From Mermis nigrescens (taxonomy: Eukaryota; Nematoda; Enoplea; Mermithida; Mermithidae), in contig JAVLUZ010000341.1 in assembly GCA_036768485.1 (NCBI GenBank), positions 3,653,711 to 3,717,710 of the forward strand: a DNA stretch of 64,000 nt. Reading direction: 5' to 3'. This document shows positions 1 to 32,700 of this stretch, one piece after another (position 1 is the stretch's first letter; every line of letters starts with the position of its first letter). A program made the translations under genes and the position numbers. Below the pieces are notes generated by a model. The model did no database searches, had not been told where the DNA came from, and saw nothing but the letters and a program-made list of their open reading frames with translations.

Positions 1-204
1 AAATATATTTACTTATTTTGTCTCTTACCAATCATTTTTGAAACGAGTAAGAGACAATTCTATAAATCTATTGTGGTCGCGAGGACTTGATTTCTTGCCA
101 ATAAAAACGACTAAACCATTTAAATAAGAAAACGATAAAAATTAAGACGTTTTCTGATCAGATACGCAAGTCAAAAAACTAGCATTTTAAAAGTCTGTTG
201 AAAG

Positions 205-379
205 TAGGCACGTATCTCTGGGGGAAATGGGGGGTTCGGACCCCCAAAATTTAGAAAAATCGGAAAAATAGGACTTTTAAACGTTATTTTGTGCTATTTT
301 TGGCCTTTTTGGGCTTAGTCCCCTCAAAATTGGTGTCGTTCCCCCTAAAATAGGACGAGGACGGTCAGCTACGTGCCTG
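205..379. mobile_element. hAT-type MITE, family F4 (CAGGCACGTAGC ends)
   Basis: 175-bp element with near-perfect terminal inverted repeats TAGGCACGTA / CAGGCACGTAGC (reverse of the right end). It is flanked by the 8-bp direct repeat GTTGAAAG at 197-204 and 380-387. A second copy with the same interior lies at 22479-22658. Confidence 0.85.
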
Positions 380-815
380 GTTGAAAGAGTGTGACGAAAT
401 TTCAAACAGTAACAAACAGGCACATTATCATGATCACGTTCGGAGCTGATTAGTTTTACTCAGACATATAACGACTAGCAATTCTGGGTGGCGGTCCTCG
501 ATCTTTTTCGAAGAAGAAGGAGTAAATTACTTGGCCAAAAAACGTAATTTTTCACCAAAAATCGGTGTCACAATTTTTTAACTTTGAGGTGATGGGGGAC
601 GACTGACTTTGGATGTGGAGTCTTCCCAAACTCCCTGTCACACGTACGATTTTGCTTCTCTCTCGTGACCACTCCCGCCCGCCCTAATTGTCTATTTAAA
701 GAAACGCCCAATCTTGGGGCCCAAATCCGTAAAGAACAATTTGATTTAATAAATGAATTTTTAAAATCAAAAGTTGATGCGAACACAAAAAACACATCCC
801 CAAACCGTCGCCTCA

Positions 816-968
<153 letters not shown>

Positions 969-989
969 TCAAAATTTGATTGTTTCATC

Positions 990-1435
990 CAGTGTCTTTT
1001 TGTATTCGGCAAAAATTTTTACCCATGCACAAAGACTTTTCATGACCGTCTTTGTACATGTACAAAGATTTTTGGGAAGACAAAAACTGTAAAAGGGTGT
1101 AAAATTCCCAGAAATTTTCGGCGCTTCGCGACGAAATGAGTATTTGTTTGTCCCATGTATCCCTAAAATGGCAGGATTTGCATTTAGAATGGAAAAAAAG
1201 TCAAATTTTTCGGCGTTTGGCGCCGTTTTGAGACAATGTTTAGTAATTTTTGGCTTCAGAAATCCAGAAATTAGCTAAAATACACTACCAAAGATCGAAA
1301 ACCTTGTTTTACCACACTAAAATAGCAACTGTACTATAGTAGAGTACACAAAAATTTGCATGTACAAAATGTACAAATACTTTTGGGGACCATCTTTGTA
1401 TATGTACAAACGGACCTTGTGCAAAAAAAACACTG
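990..1435 (+). mobile_element. hAT-type MITE, family F1 (CAGTGTTTTTTGTA ends)
   Basis: 446 bp, begins CAGTGTC and ends AAACACTG, with the exact 8-bp TSD GTTTCATC at 982-989 and 1436-1443. Contains the 18-bp palindrome CTTTGTACATGTACAAAG and the GGCGC-type palindromes typical of this family. Non-coding. Confidence 0.9.
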
Positions 1436-2086
1436 GTTTCATCAAATGTTCAATACAATACGCGCCAATGCACAAAGTTAATTAATATTGACAGAGTGAA
1501 ATAAGATACGATTGGGAGGAGAAACAAAAGTTACTTCTTTATTGTTTGTATTATCATGCGTTTTCACGAAAAAAGACATAAACGGTCTAAGTTTTTAAAT
1601 TCAATGTGCAACTGTGAAGGAATTTTTTATGTTCCTTACATATGTATATAGTGTAACGACTTTTAATATTTTACGTAATTACCGCAAAAATACTATTGTT
1701 ATTAGAATTATTTGTTATTTAATTTCGCTGCTATACCTTAGCATAATTAAATAGACCCAGACGTTATTCCATATTAACAATTACTACAATATTTCAGAGG
1801 GCTTTAAACAAACACACATGCATTCTATCTGAGGACTTAAAAAAAGGCCAGAATAAAAGGACGGAAAAATTTTCTGTCGAAATATAAGGAAAAAAAGACC
1901 GAAAACAATGAAAAATTAAGATTTTTACAAATCACTTCACATTATTCACAAATCGTTTTTAGTTTGAGGTCCAAAAAGCCTATAATAATACAATTAAACA
2001 ATAACTTGTTATGTATTTAATAATAATTTAAACGGTTTCTTTGGCTACCAAAAATTTCAAAAATGACTTTTACGATCAATGGGCAT

Positions 2087-2715
2087 CAGTGTTTTTTGTT
2101 CTCGGCAAAGATTTTTCCCGATGTACAAAGACTTTTCGAGACCGTCTTTGTACATGTACAAAGATTTTTTGAAGACAAAAATTGTAAAAAAGGTCTGAAA
2201 TTCGCAAAATTTTTGGCGCTTCGCGCCGAAATGAGTAATTGTGTGTTCTATATTTCTTTATAACGGCAGAAATTGCTTTTCAACGGGAAAATTCAAATTT
2301 TTCGGCGCTTCGCGCCGTTTTAAGCGATTCTTAGTGATTTTTGCCCTACACAAAAATTAGTGTGTACAAAATGTACAAAGACAAAAACTGTAAAAAGGTG
2401 TAAAATTCCCACAAACTTTCGACGCTTCGCGCCGAAATGAGTACTTGTTTGTCCTATATATGTTTAAAATGGCAGAATTTGCATTTAGAATGGAAAAATG
2501 TCAAATTTTTGAGACAATTTTTAGTAATTTACAGCGTCAGAAACCCAGAAATTAGCTAAAATACACTATCAAAGATCGAAAACCCTGTTTTACCACACTA
2601 AAATCGCTATTGTACCATATTATAGTACACAAAAATTTGCATGTACAAAATGTACAAAGACTTTTGAGGACCCTCTCTGTAGATGTACAATGGACCTTGT
2701 ACAAAAAAAACACTG
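2087..2715 (+). mobile_element. Family F1 MITE, composite copy
   Basis: Same ends as the copy at 990-1435, but 629 bp. The interior restarts near 2355 with a second partial copy (the block from the ACAAAGACAAAAACTG stretch onward is repeated). Flanks ATGGGCAT / AGGCGCAC match at 5 of 8, so the TSD is decayed or the copy is a recombinant. Confidence 0.75.
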
Positions 2716-3238
2716 AGGCGCACTGAATTATAAATGTAGTTGCAAATTATCCACAAAAATATTGTCCACGACCAGCCTGACCGATCAGCTTTTTCCCGTG
2801 AAATGCGTTTTAGACCTAAACTTTTTCTAAAAGAAAATCATTTGAGACTTCGTCACGAAGCAGAAATAATACGACATTAACTGTGCCCTTATTTTTAATG
2901 ATACCAACAATTTACAATACATACATATACATGTTATGTGCCATTACGAGTTTTTTGGTAATTTGAATGATAAAGAAAATCGATGCCACAATTTAAAAAT
3001 TACGAATATTCATGCAGCAGGTAGTCCATCCTTCCCAAAATCAATTCATTCATTGAATCTCAATTTTTCATTAAAAACATTATTTCTGCTTCAAATTTTT
3101 ACCAAATTATGAAATTAGAAGCTCATAATCGAAAATCAAGCAGAAATTTTTGCAAAAGACCGATTCTAAGGAGAATCAGGGATTTTTTAAAAAGGCTGAC
3201 TGCAGAGAATAAGCTGGAGTGAAATTAAAACAGCTTAC

Positions 3239-22137
<18,899 letters not shown>

Positions 22138-22478
22138 GAATACGCAGAGCAAAGAAAAGCTAAAAACACAAAAAATAATCAATGCAGTAACTTTTGTACC
22201 CATTACCCATTGTACAGAGATACGAAAAAGCATTACAACCTAAACTCGAATCCTGATTGAAATAGCTTCGAGCTAAATAAGCGACAGAAGGGATATCTTC
22301 AATTCAAGCAACAAATATTGTTTGTAATGTATATAACTTTTGAAAGGATAATCCGTTTTCAGCGAGTGTACAAAGAGGATGTAAGTTTTCAATTTTCTTT
22401 TTTAGATTTCTTGTAATGGCATAAATAATGGAAAACATCTGGCGAGTAGCAGAAATCAAATTTTGAGGGGGTAATATG

Positions 22479-22658
22479 CAGGCACGTAGCTCTGGGGAAA
22501 GGGAACGGAGGGGGGCGGGGGTCCGTCCCCCCAAAATTCAGATAAATCGGCAAAATGAGACTTGTTAAACGTTATTTTGTGCTAGTTTTGGGCTTAGTCC
22601 CACCCGAAATTGGTATTGGTCCCCCCTAAAATATGTAGGACGGCCAGCTACGTGCCTG
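22479..22658. mobile_element. hAT-type MITE, family F4
   Basis: 180 bp, CAGGCACGTAGCTC to GCTACGTGCCTG, TSD GTAATATG / GTGATATG (7 of 8). It lies about 340 bases upstream of the ALDH7A1 mitochondrial start, between the two minus-strand genes. Confidence 0.88.
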
Positions 22659-22845
22659 GTGATATGGGGCAAAATCGCTAAGACAGCGCCACGATTTCAA
22701 TTCTGGGGCCTCATATATGGCCAAGACTCTAACCCGGACTTCCTGCTTACCGGTCAAGCGTATGATCCTGAATGAGAAGCGCAAAAATTTCCAATAGTAG
22801 GTACATATGAATAAAAACTAAGAAAATGAGTACAACGGATGGAAC

Positions 22846-22962
22846 CATATGTACAGGCAGCAAGAGAATTTTAGGTCTGGTTGGGTGAAATCGCCAAAAA
22901 TAGAATTCTGGGGGTCTACAGTAATCTTCCAGGAATTGTAAACCCCTCCACGCCAACGTGCG
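22846..22962 (+). mobile_element. Short family F2 MITE
   Basis: 117 bp, CATATGTACAGGCAGCA to CACGCCAACGTGCG, TSD GATGGAAC / GATGGAAT (7 of 8). Closest to the copy at 60658-60804 (shared GAATTC...GGGGTCTACAGTAATC block). Confidence 0.75.
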
Positions 22963-23610
22963 GATGGAATCCGCATTTTTGAAAGGACGAAATTCAGTGT
23001 CCACACCAACGCGTTCAAGTACATAGGTAGTAACTAACTTAAGGACTTGCGTCCAAGGCACCAATGTACATTGCCGCACCAGACCACACTTTCCGACTCC
23101 TCACTTACATAGACATATAATGGGATACTCCAAACCGCGCTCGTCTTCCCCAAGTGAGAAAAATTTTGATCACCGACTGTTAATGAGAACTTATGCAGTC
23201 TAAGCTTGACCATAACCAAAATTTCGAGCCGTTACATGTATGCCTTCGTTACTGAGTAAAAAGTAAGCTAACCAAGCTATGTAAAAGGAGGTTAGAAAAA
23301 GTATAAAGTAAAAATTGCAATCCAACTCAGGCTCGAAAGCAACTCTCAAAATCGGAAACACGCCTATTGTCACGAAAACTATTTTTATCGCAATAGAAAC
23401 AGCATTAATGATTCACTGACCACAAATAACATTGAGTTAGGGATGACTGGTAGGTTGGTGCGCTTAGCGTAGTGTACACGACGCACTGCGTTATGTAATC
23501 ATGTTAAAAAATAAAGAAGGCAACGTAAGAGTCTTTATTTCAATCAATTCAACATAGCGATAGCAATAAAATTCAACAAAAAATGCATGTCGCCATAATC
23601 GTTCTAAGGA

Positions 23611-23735
23611 TTAAACCGATTCTTGAACTGGGGGTTCGTAGCCCTCTGGCCGGTCAACTTTCGTTCCCGTCTCATCCGTGGTCTCCATTTTCACGGCACC
23701 TTGTGCATCAGCATGTATTTCCATCAATCGGCTGA
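23611..23735 (-). CDS. RPS3A: RPS3A coding exon 6 and stop
   Basis: 125 nt after TTCTTTAG. Encodes [20 protein letters not shown] and then [20 protein letters not shown] with TAA at 23613-23611. An AATAAA polyadenylation signal lies about 70 bases downstream on the minus strand (near 23534-23540). Confidence 0.95.
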
Positions 23736-26700
23736 CTAAAGAACAAAATTAAAGTACACAAATACGAGTATTACATAAAATCAGAAAAGGCAAGAAAAGC
23801 CGAGTATCCAGAACAAAATATTTTTAAGTAAAACTAAAACAGCTGGTCAAGATGCATATCTAGAAAGAGAGGCAGCTTATTCTTGACCTTTCAGAAGATC
23901 ACAAACAGTATCCACTTTAAAAGTTGCGGTCCAAAGTTAAATTATTGGGTACTGGTGGCCAGAACCACAAATTTTAGGCTTTTCCGACGATGCTCTTTCA
24001 TCACAGAACATAAAAATATAGAAATGTTGCAAAAATATCAAAAAAATTGAGTAATTCAGAATATGGCCGGAAAATGAATACACGGCAAGAAGCGAAAAAT
24101 ATACATTTTTGAATCAAAAGATCGCCAAAAAATCACGTTTTTTACAATTTTTGTGATAAAATAAAAAATTCTGGGGCGAGGGAGTGGAACAATTCTGAGG
24201 GGCAGGGGTTCAAAACCTTGGGAACGGAGGGGACGGGGGTAAAACGCCCAAGCTGATAGCCGTACGGACGGAAGTCAGCGCCAGCAGTGAGAGGGGTGAC
24301 GATATTTCAGAAGTGTTGTAAAAGATCTTTATCTTTATCTTTTTAGCAAGATAAAGATAAAGATATCTTTATCTTTATCTTGACAATTTTTTATCTTCAT
24401 CTTTATCTTTTGGAAAAATCACAGGCTATCTTTATCTTTTTGATAGGAATTTATCTTGCAAAAAAGATAAAGTATGTGACGTAAAATACATTTAGAAGCA
24501 TTCAAGTTTTACTGATGCAAGAAAAGAAAAGAAAACGATTGTTTAAACCATATAGCGTGCGGCCCAAACTAATGCCTGTATATCAGCCTAAGTAAGCGGA
24601 AGTGATACTAATCTAAGCGGGAGTACTACTACTAGCACCCACGTTAATCTAAGTCCAAGCCTGGGGAACATAGAGAAGTTTGAAAACATCAATAACTGTT
24701 GCGACTATACTTTGTACAGGCGCACAGAGCAGGGTTTTGATGCTTATGAATAGAAAAAAGTGACTTGCTGTCTGCCAGTGGTAGTAGTACGTGGGTCAGT
24801 CAGATACTGCGGGCAAACCCCTAAACCTACATTTATGAGTGCTTAATGCCTCTCACCTCTTTGATCTTAGGTGTAAAAATTAGGGCATTCAGTTGGCTGC
24901 TTTACATCACCCACTCTCATTTATTGCACTTCACAAACATCATTCTCCTGGGTCCAGGTGACCATATTTACATATGTACACTTTATCTTTATCTTTTTGG
25001 TTCCTTTATCTTGCAAATTATCTTTATCTTTCTTAATTTTTTATCTTTATCTTTATCTTCTAAATTTTAAAATTTCAAACTTTCATCTTGCAAAAAATCC
25101 TTATCTTTTACAACACTAGTACTATCTGATCAAATTTACATTTTCCTGAAAGTTGAAAGTAAAATGATGAAACCGACAGAATAGTCTGCATGAAATATGT
25201 ACTAGCCATTTTCAACGTTGTCGCATTGAATGATGAAAATATAGCAGTTTAATTAGGAAAAATTTCAAATGTACACATCATTTTGATTCAATTTCAGGCA
25301 CTTACAGTTAAACACGATAACAAAATTATTTCGCATTATTAATTTCTGAATATTACACTACTCGCCACGAATGTTTACGCTTTAATAAGCTTATAGAGTT
25401 TGTTAGGGTCATATCTTTAACACGTTAGTCCTATTTCCGCCTACGCACAACCGACATCTTAAACATATATCCCTTAACAAGCTCTATCATCATATGGAGC
25501 ATATTAAAACGTAAACATTCGTGTCGAGCTCTGTAAGTGTATTAATTCTAATGATAAAGAAAATGGTCAAGTTCAAACCTACCTTATAGCCTTAGCGAAA
25601 GCAATACCTTCCTCACATTGCTATCCTACTTCAGTTTTTTGTACAAGGTCCGTTTGTACATGTACAAAGATGGTCCCCGAAAGTCTTTGTACATTTTGAA
25701 CACACAAATTTTTGGGTACTATAATATGGTACAGTAACGATTTTAGTGTTTTAAAAACAGAGTTGTTCGACTTTTAGTAGTGTATTTCAGCCAATTTCTG
25801 GGTCTCTAAAGGCAAAAATCACTAAGAATCGTCTTAAAACGGCGCGAAGCGCCGAAAAATTTGACATTTTTCCCTTTGAAATGCAATTTCTGCCATTATA
25901 AAGATATGTAGAACACACGATTCCGCATTTCGGCACGAAACGCCGAAATTTATTTTCGAATTTTTGACGTTTTTCGCAATTTTTGTCTTCCCAAAAATCT
26001 TTTTACATGTACAAAGAAGGTCCCGAAAAGTCTTCGTACATCGGGAAAAATCTTTGCCGAATACAAAAAACAGTGTCCTACATATATGTGCATGTTCATG
26101 TTTAGCCCAATGCTTGACAACTGTTTGAAAATTTGTTCAATTTGAATGAAATAAAAAAGTATAATAAAATATGTAATAATAATAATAATAATTTGATAAA
26201 ATACCAGCTCTTCTAGCATCGACTTTCGACAAACTATTCAGTTAGGTTATCGACATGATTCATCGACAAAAAACGCATCATTTTTCACTCAAAAAAAACA
26301 ATGTGGTGCGAAAACGTACATTTACAGGGAAATCAACAAAACATGTAAGAGCGGGTTTGGGGGGGATCCCCTGTTCAAAGTTGGACGCCTCCATTCCCAG
26401 AAAAGACATAAAACTTCTTACTCCCCGACTTCTGGAGAAAACATGCGTTTTTAAGTGTTTTTTGGTCGAAAATTGAATCTCCTCCCCCTTTCCTAAAAAT
26501 GGCCAGAGGGCCACAACCAAAATTTCGTGCCGTTACGTGTACATACAAATAAGAATCAAGGCTTACTTTCAAACTTTGGTTTCTTCAAAACTTTCACTTT
26601 ACGCACGTACACGTCATGAAGGGGATAAATAGAACTGCATGCCTTTTGTATATCTTTTCCGATGCTGTCCGGTATCAATTTATTGACCACACTTCTTAAA

Positions 26701-29700
26701 TCCGACTGCGTCACCTCCCGCGACATTATTTCAATCATTTTAGCTCGGATGGCTTTAACTTGAGTAAAAATAGGCACATAACGCAAGTACAAGCAAGTCA
26801 AACAAATAAACCCTTTTTAAAATGGCTCATCGCTTATTCTATATTATAAATGTAAAAGATATCATTTTATGCTTATTTTGAAGAAGAATGCTAAAATAAA
26901 ATACCAATAATTCAATACAAAACCGCATGGGTTGAACAAGTAAAGTCAATATCACTCGCTTTTTATAGATTCACAAATCATTCATTAACAAAATTGATTA
27001 TCCTCTCAGGGTGAACATAAACAAAGGGTTCTATTATACATATGGAATGCATTTTAAACATTGGATTACTTTTATTATGTCAAAACACTACATTTTTAGA
27101 GACAAAGAGACGATTCGTTTTAAGCAATGAAAGGCATAAGTTCTTAAATTTGACACAAGGAGACACATATAACGGTTTGCGAAAGATGAAGGTTTGAAAA
27201 ATTAAAATGAAAATTAGTCAAAAGCACAGCAAATTTTCCAAAAGTTGACGATTCTGCTGGGGAGGGATGAAGATCACGCATGAACTTGTGAACAATATTA
27301 TGCAATATAATGCAGCAATTTTTTTTATTTCATCAGCTCCAACCATACATGCACAGCATGGGAATTCTGGGGGAGGGTGAAAACCTAAAGTGCCTTTATT
27401 GGGCCCAAAAATGGCCGGTACGCGTTAAAAAACATCGTTTTTTGGCGTTTCTGACGATACTCTATCCTTCTAGAGCATAAAATCATGAAAAAAATTTCGG
27501 AAAAAGTCGAATAAATTGACCAATATATCGCTTAAAACATGAATATATGGCGCGAAGCGCCGAAAATTTGGCGATTTTGAGCAAATAGGTAACCAAAAAC
27601 CCTTAAAAAGACACTTCCCTACCAATTTCCAAGTAAGTTTAGGAAACTTTTGAAAAATCGCCAATTCTGGGGGGGTGAAAAACTCTTTGCGGGGGTGAAA
27701 AATGATTCTGGGGGGTGAAACCCCGCCAAACCCTCCAAGATCATGTATGGCTCCAACCATTTTGCAAATAAAAAAATGTTTTCAATTTAAGCTTTAGGTA
27801 ATCAAATTAAAACAGACGAAATCTAAAAGGGCTGAGTTTCGAAATATTAAGAAGTCCTCAATACGAGAAAGAAGCAAATAAAAACATTAAAAAAGGAAAA
27901 AGAAAAATGAGAAAAAAAGTAAATAAATAGATAAATAAAAGAGCAAATGCTAAAAAAAGAAAAAATTGAAAAGAAGAAGTAGAACAATGAAGGAACAACT
28001 AGTACAAATACTACCCAACCTAATAAAAAAACGAGTCAGACGCATAATATCGTGATAGAAAAAAGGACCCGGCCCAGCACACCCATAATCATACATGTAA
28101 CGGCTCGAAATTTTGGGTTGGGTGGGGTCGCCGGCCATTTTTTGAAGGAATAATGACCTTCAATTTTCGGCAAAAAACACCTAAAAACGATGGAAAAACA
28201 CAATTTTTTCCAAAAATCGAGTGGAGGCTCAAAAATTCTCTGGCTTTGGGGGATGGGGACGGACGACCAACTTTGGGTGGAGGGACCCCCATCCCCTTTT
28301 GTTGCGTGTCTTTTCCTAATACACGTTTCGAAAACTGGCCAAATCAACAGAGGTTTAACTTGCGAGTGCTGAGCATATGCGGTTTTCTTGTGCGCTTCTG
28401 GCAATTTCTGCGTAAAACCGATGCAAAACAGCCTGAGCTGGTAGCCATCCGATGTTTTGACGTCAGTGTGTGCCTCGATAAGAGTCTGAATCGAACACAA
28501 CACTAGCATGAATTTTTAATTAAAACGAGATACAATTCAGTAAAGTTACAGGAAAAGGAAAGGGTAAATTAGCAATTCAACGAAGGAGGAGAGATAGACC
28601 ATTTTCTAAGACGAATTAAGGTGTTTTTTGATCAGGGTGGTGAAAGCAATAAAATACATGCGATAAGGTTCAAAAAAGATCTCTTCATATATCGATTTGA
28701 TTTAACATACGCCAGACCCACAATGTTTCACTTTGATAACTTTTTAAAGCTCCAAAAATCGATACGTTTAGGCAAAACGAAATTGTGTTACGTTACATGC
28801 AACATACACACCATTTTTAATCAATCTTCTAACAAACTATACGTGAATCAGTAATATGCGAATCCATAAGTCCATTTGAATCAAAAGATAGGTTTGAATG
28901 TCTGACGGTTTAAAGTGAGAAGCAAGCATTTATCCGTAAAATAAATCAATTAAGCCAAGATTTCTATCTTAGCAAAAGTACATTTCTCTTAGAAATATGA
29001 TCGAACACGTATAAAGATTGGCTTCCTTTACAGGATTGCATGCAAATTTTACATTTTATCAATGTATACACCGTAGGTACATAAATATGAAATATGCCTA
29101 GTATATTTGTCTGCAGCAAGGGAACAAAGCGTCCCGTTATTAAACCTGAGGTTAATTTGCGATTTCACTTCAAATGTTTTTTTAAGCAAATACTTCAAGC
29201 AAATTTTTTTACGAAAAATGATTTTTGATCAAAGATGAAAAGTATGCAGCACACATGCACACTGGGGAGGGGTAATGGATGTATCCCCTAACACAACTTT
29301 TTGAAGGCATACCCCCTCAGGCCGTTTTGGGACCAAACCTCTTATTCCAACCATGAAAAGACGTTAAATCAAGTCTAACACAATATTTTCAGATACATGA
29401 ACTAATTTTTCGAGCAGTAGGCTGTCAAAGTAATTCATCAACAATGTATTTAAAAATTTCAACTTTTAAAATAATATTGATGAGAGAATAAATAAAAATA
29501 AAAATTCAAATATCAGAGAAGCTCATGTACGACCATTTTCATTTAACTGGAACGCCACTTTCGACAGAATGAAGTAACTAAAGGATTTTTTAAGTTCCCA
29601 AAAATTTTCAAAAAATCTGTGGAAAAAATGCTTTTTCAAGCGTTTTTAGCCATCTATTCGGTCAAAAGTAGAGCTGCACACTTTGCAAATTTTACTACCC

Positions 29701-32700
29701 GGGTACCCGGCTATTTCATTACCCGGGTACTTCGGGTACCCGGGTATACCCGGGTAGGACCTTAGATAAAAGAGAATGCAGTGAACATCGTTTATTTACG
29801 GTTGACAGCAGTGATCGTACAGGGTCAGATCTTCACCCCCGGTCGGGGTCGGGGTTGAAGATTAACAATTAACATTGCATGATTACATACCAATTTAAAA
29901 AGGATAAAAACGATACTTCACTTGCTTATAGAGAATACTAATAAAGCTGGTTAAGTTCAAGATTTTATTTTCATTCCAAGTTCAAACATGGTTTTAGCAA
30001 TTTAGCATCACTTTCAATTTTAATCACTAATCGCTCTCGCTTTTTCGCATTCTTCCACAGTTTTTTCTTAACGGTATTCTATGGCGCACTGATTGTGAGG
30101 AGCCAACGGCGCGAAGCGCCAAAAATTTTCGAAATTTTTACCGTTTTCATGTAGAATTTACGGCCTTTTTATTGACAAACAGTTCGTAAATCATAAGTGG
30201 CGCAGAGCATCAAGAAATTCAGTCATTTTTTACCGCCCTTAACATGTTGTATAGATATATGAATACTGAATACTAATAGTCTGACAGAGCAGAACAGGAA
30301 AACTACGAATTCTAAACTTAGTATGAAGATATTTCGACTGATCCAGGCTTTTAAACGCAATGCTGGAGCTTTACAAAAAGAAAGACAATCATCGGCGGTG
30401 CTGTATGCAGGAAAATTTTGACGTAGAAAAGATAAACTAATTGCGGCGCGAAGCGCCAGGAATTTTTAAGAATTCTTAATCCTTTTGCCTTTGCTGTCCT
30501 CCTAAATATCTCTAAATATCTCTTTGCACGTGTAAAACGAGATTGTACGGCTGGGGGTCTGGGGTGGCGCGCTCAAGCGCCCACAACGGGGTCCGGGGCA
30601 GAACCCCGGAAAATTTTGTAAAAAAGCACTCTAATTTATTAGTAACGTTAAAATTTTCGCAAATCGGCAAAATCTCGCTTCTGGATTAAGCCCCAAAAAA
30701 CTTGAAATTGATGAACTCCTACACTGCACAAAACTTTTGAGCTGAAATGCGTTTTTCGACCTTTGCTAAGTGAGAGCAGCAACGGGTCGCACTCGCAACC
30801 ATACGTGGGCAGCAAGAAAATTCTGGGGGGGGTGCAAGATTTTTTGAAGGTCGAAAAATGGCCTTAAAAATGGTGGTATGGCGATAAAAACACCATTTTT
30901 CGACGTTTCTCATCAAGCACTATCCATTGGCATCAAAAAATTGCGAAAAAAACGAAAAAAATTTTCAAAAATTGAATTCTGGGGGGGGTATTTTGATTTC
31001 TGGGGGTATTTTGGTTTCTGGGGGGTGCATACCCCCAAACCCCCACGCCCAGGTGTGGTCGCAACCAATAAGTCATTGAAAGATGTATAAATGAGAATTT
31101 TGTTCTTACCGTTTTCAGGCCCATTTGTGGCCTTCTTATCATAAATAGTTCAGAAAACAGAAAATGCGCAAAAACACAAGAAAATTTGGCCTTTCCTTTC
31201 ATTTAAAATAGAATTATGCGTCCTTGTAAACAAAGATAAACAAAGCAGAGAATATAAAAATTGGTACGCAAACATTTTCGCACTTTTACTATTATGTTCA
31301 ACAAGCATGTGCAGTTTCATTCAATGAACTGATAGTGCATTAAATAACTGAAGTGATGCGAATCGCTAGATTATTTTAACAGATTCAAGCTTTTGAACTC
31401 ATCGGATCTGTATAACAATAAATAATAATGACTCAGCGCGAAGCGCTGGAAAATTTTGACGTTTGTGCCTTTTTGAACTCAATGTTCTGGACACATTGCG
31501 CCAGAAAAGTCAAGATAATTTCTGAGAAATTTCGGGGTAAGTGCCCCACACTGCCCCCCTGGCTACGCCTATGATTCCGTGTGTCAGTAATTTTGGCGCA
31601 CTTTATGGTGATAAATATGCGAACATGTATGTAAGTGTTAAAAACATGGCGACTAGGCGTACATTTTATGAAATACCGCAAGTGTCGAGTTTAACATATT
31701 CATTATGCTCGTGAATGAATCGTCCTTGTTCCGACTTTATTTGGTATTTATACAATCCTCCTATGTACCAAAGAATAAAATGCTATATTTCAGCCCCGAA
31801 AAAAGATTCAACCCCAACTCGAAAAATCTTGCCCCCGGTCGGGGGTCGGGGTTAAGGCCGGGGTTTTTCGGGGTCGGGGTCTCCCGTACGATCACTGGTT
31901 GACAGTGAGGTATAGGGCAAAGTGATATTTAAGCACTAAAATTATTGAAAAATTAATGCAAGATTAAATAGAATCAAGGCTTTAATCTGAAGAATTAGTA
32001 TGCATTTAATGAAATTTAAGTCATTTTCATAATTCAAAGCAAAAAATTGTGAAGCAGGTTTTGTATCGTCATAGCGTCATTAAAACATTTGAAGCAGGAA
32101 AACACATTGACGAAAAGCAATTTTGAAATCAACTATAAATGAAAATTTATTCAAAAACAAGTCTTTCTGGAGCTAACTGCAGAGGCGTAGTCAGAATTTT
32201 GGTTCGAGGGCATAAACGTTTTCATGTAGAATTTACGGCCTTTCTATTGACAAACAGTTCGGAATTCATAAGTGGCGCAAAGTGCCAAGAAATTTAGTCA
32301 TTTTTCCACCCTTAATAGTTTGTAGATGTATCAATGAAAATTTTGTTATTACCGTTTTCAGGCCCATTTATGACCTTCTTATTAACAAAAGTAGTTCAGA
32401 GAACAAACATAAGAAAATTTGGCTATTCCTTTTATTTAAAATAGGATTATGTGTCTTTGTAAAGAAAGACAAACGAAACAAAGAATAGACAAACTGGTAC
32501 ACAAAATACAAAAAAAGCAGAGAATAGACAAACTGGTACGCAATCATTTTCTCACTTTTACTATTAAGCTCAACAAGCATGCGCAGTTTCATTCAACGAA
32601 CAAATAGTGCATTAAATTACTAAAGTGATATGAAGTGCTGGATTATTTTAGCTGATTCAAGCTTTTAAATTCATTGGATCTACAAGCAATAAATAATAAT

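Larger units (their letters stand above)
29809..31897. mobile_element. hAT-type element F8 (CAGTGATCGTAC ends) nested in F7b
   Basis: 2089 bp, TIRs CAGTGATCGTACAGGG / CCCGTACGATCACTG, exact 8-bp TSD GTTGACAG at 29801-29808 and 31898-31905. GGTCGGGGTCGGGG-type subterminal repeats at both ends. Contains an F6-like copy, the GGTGGCGCG repeat and an F2 MITE. Confidence 0.92.

Noticed and set aside
25380..25520. C/D-box snoRNA in RPS3A intron 5 (an ATGATGA is present on the minus strand)
   Set aside because: The motif is inside a self-complementary foldback element and no matching D box with a terminal stem was found.
28036..28509. 157-codon minus-strand frame
   Set aside because: Only its N-terminal third is RPS3A exon 4; the rest is intron and an F7-like repeat read through a splice donor.
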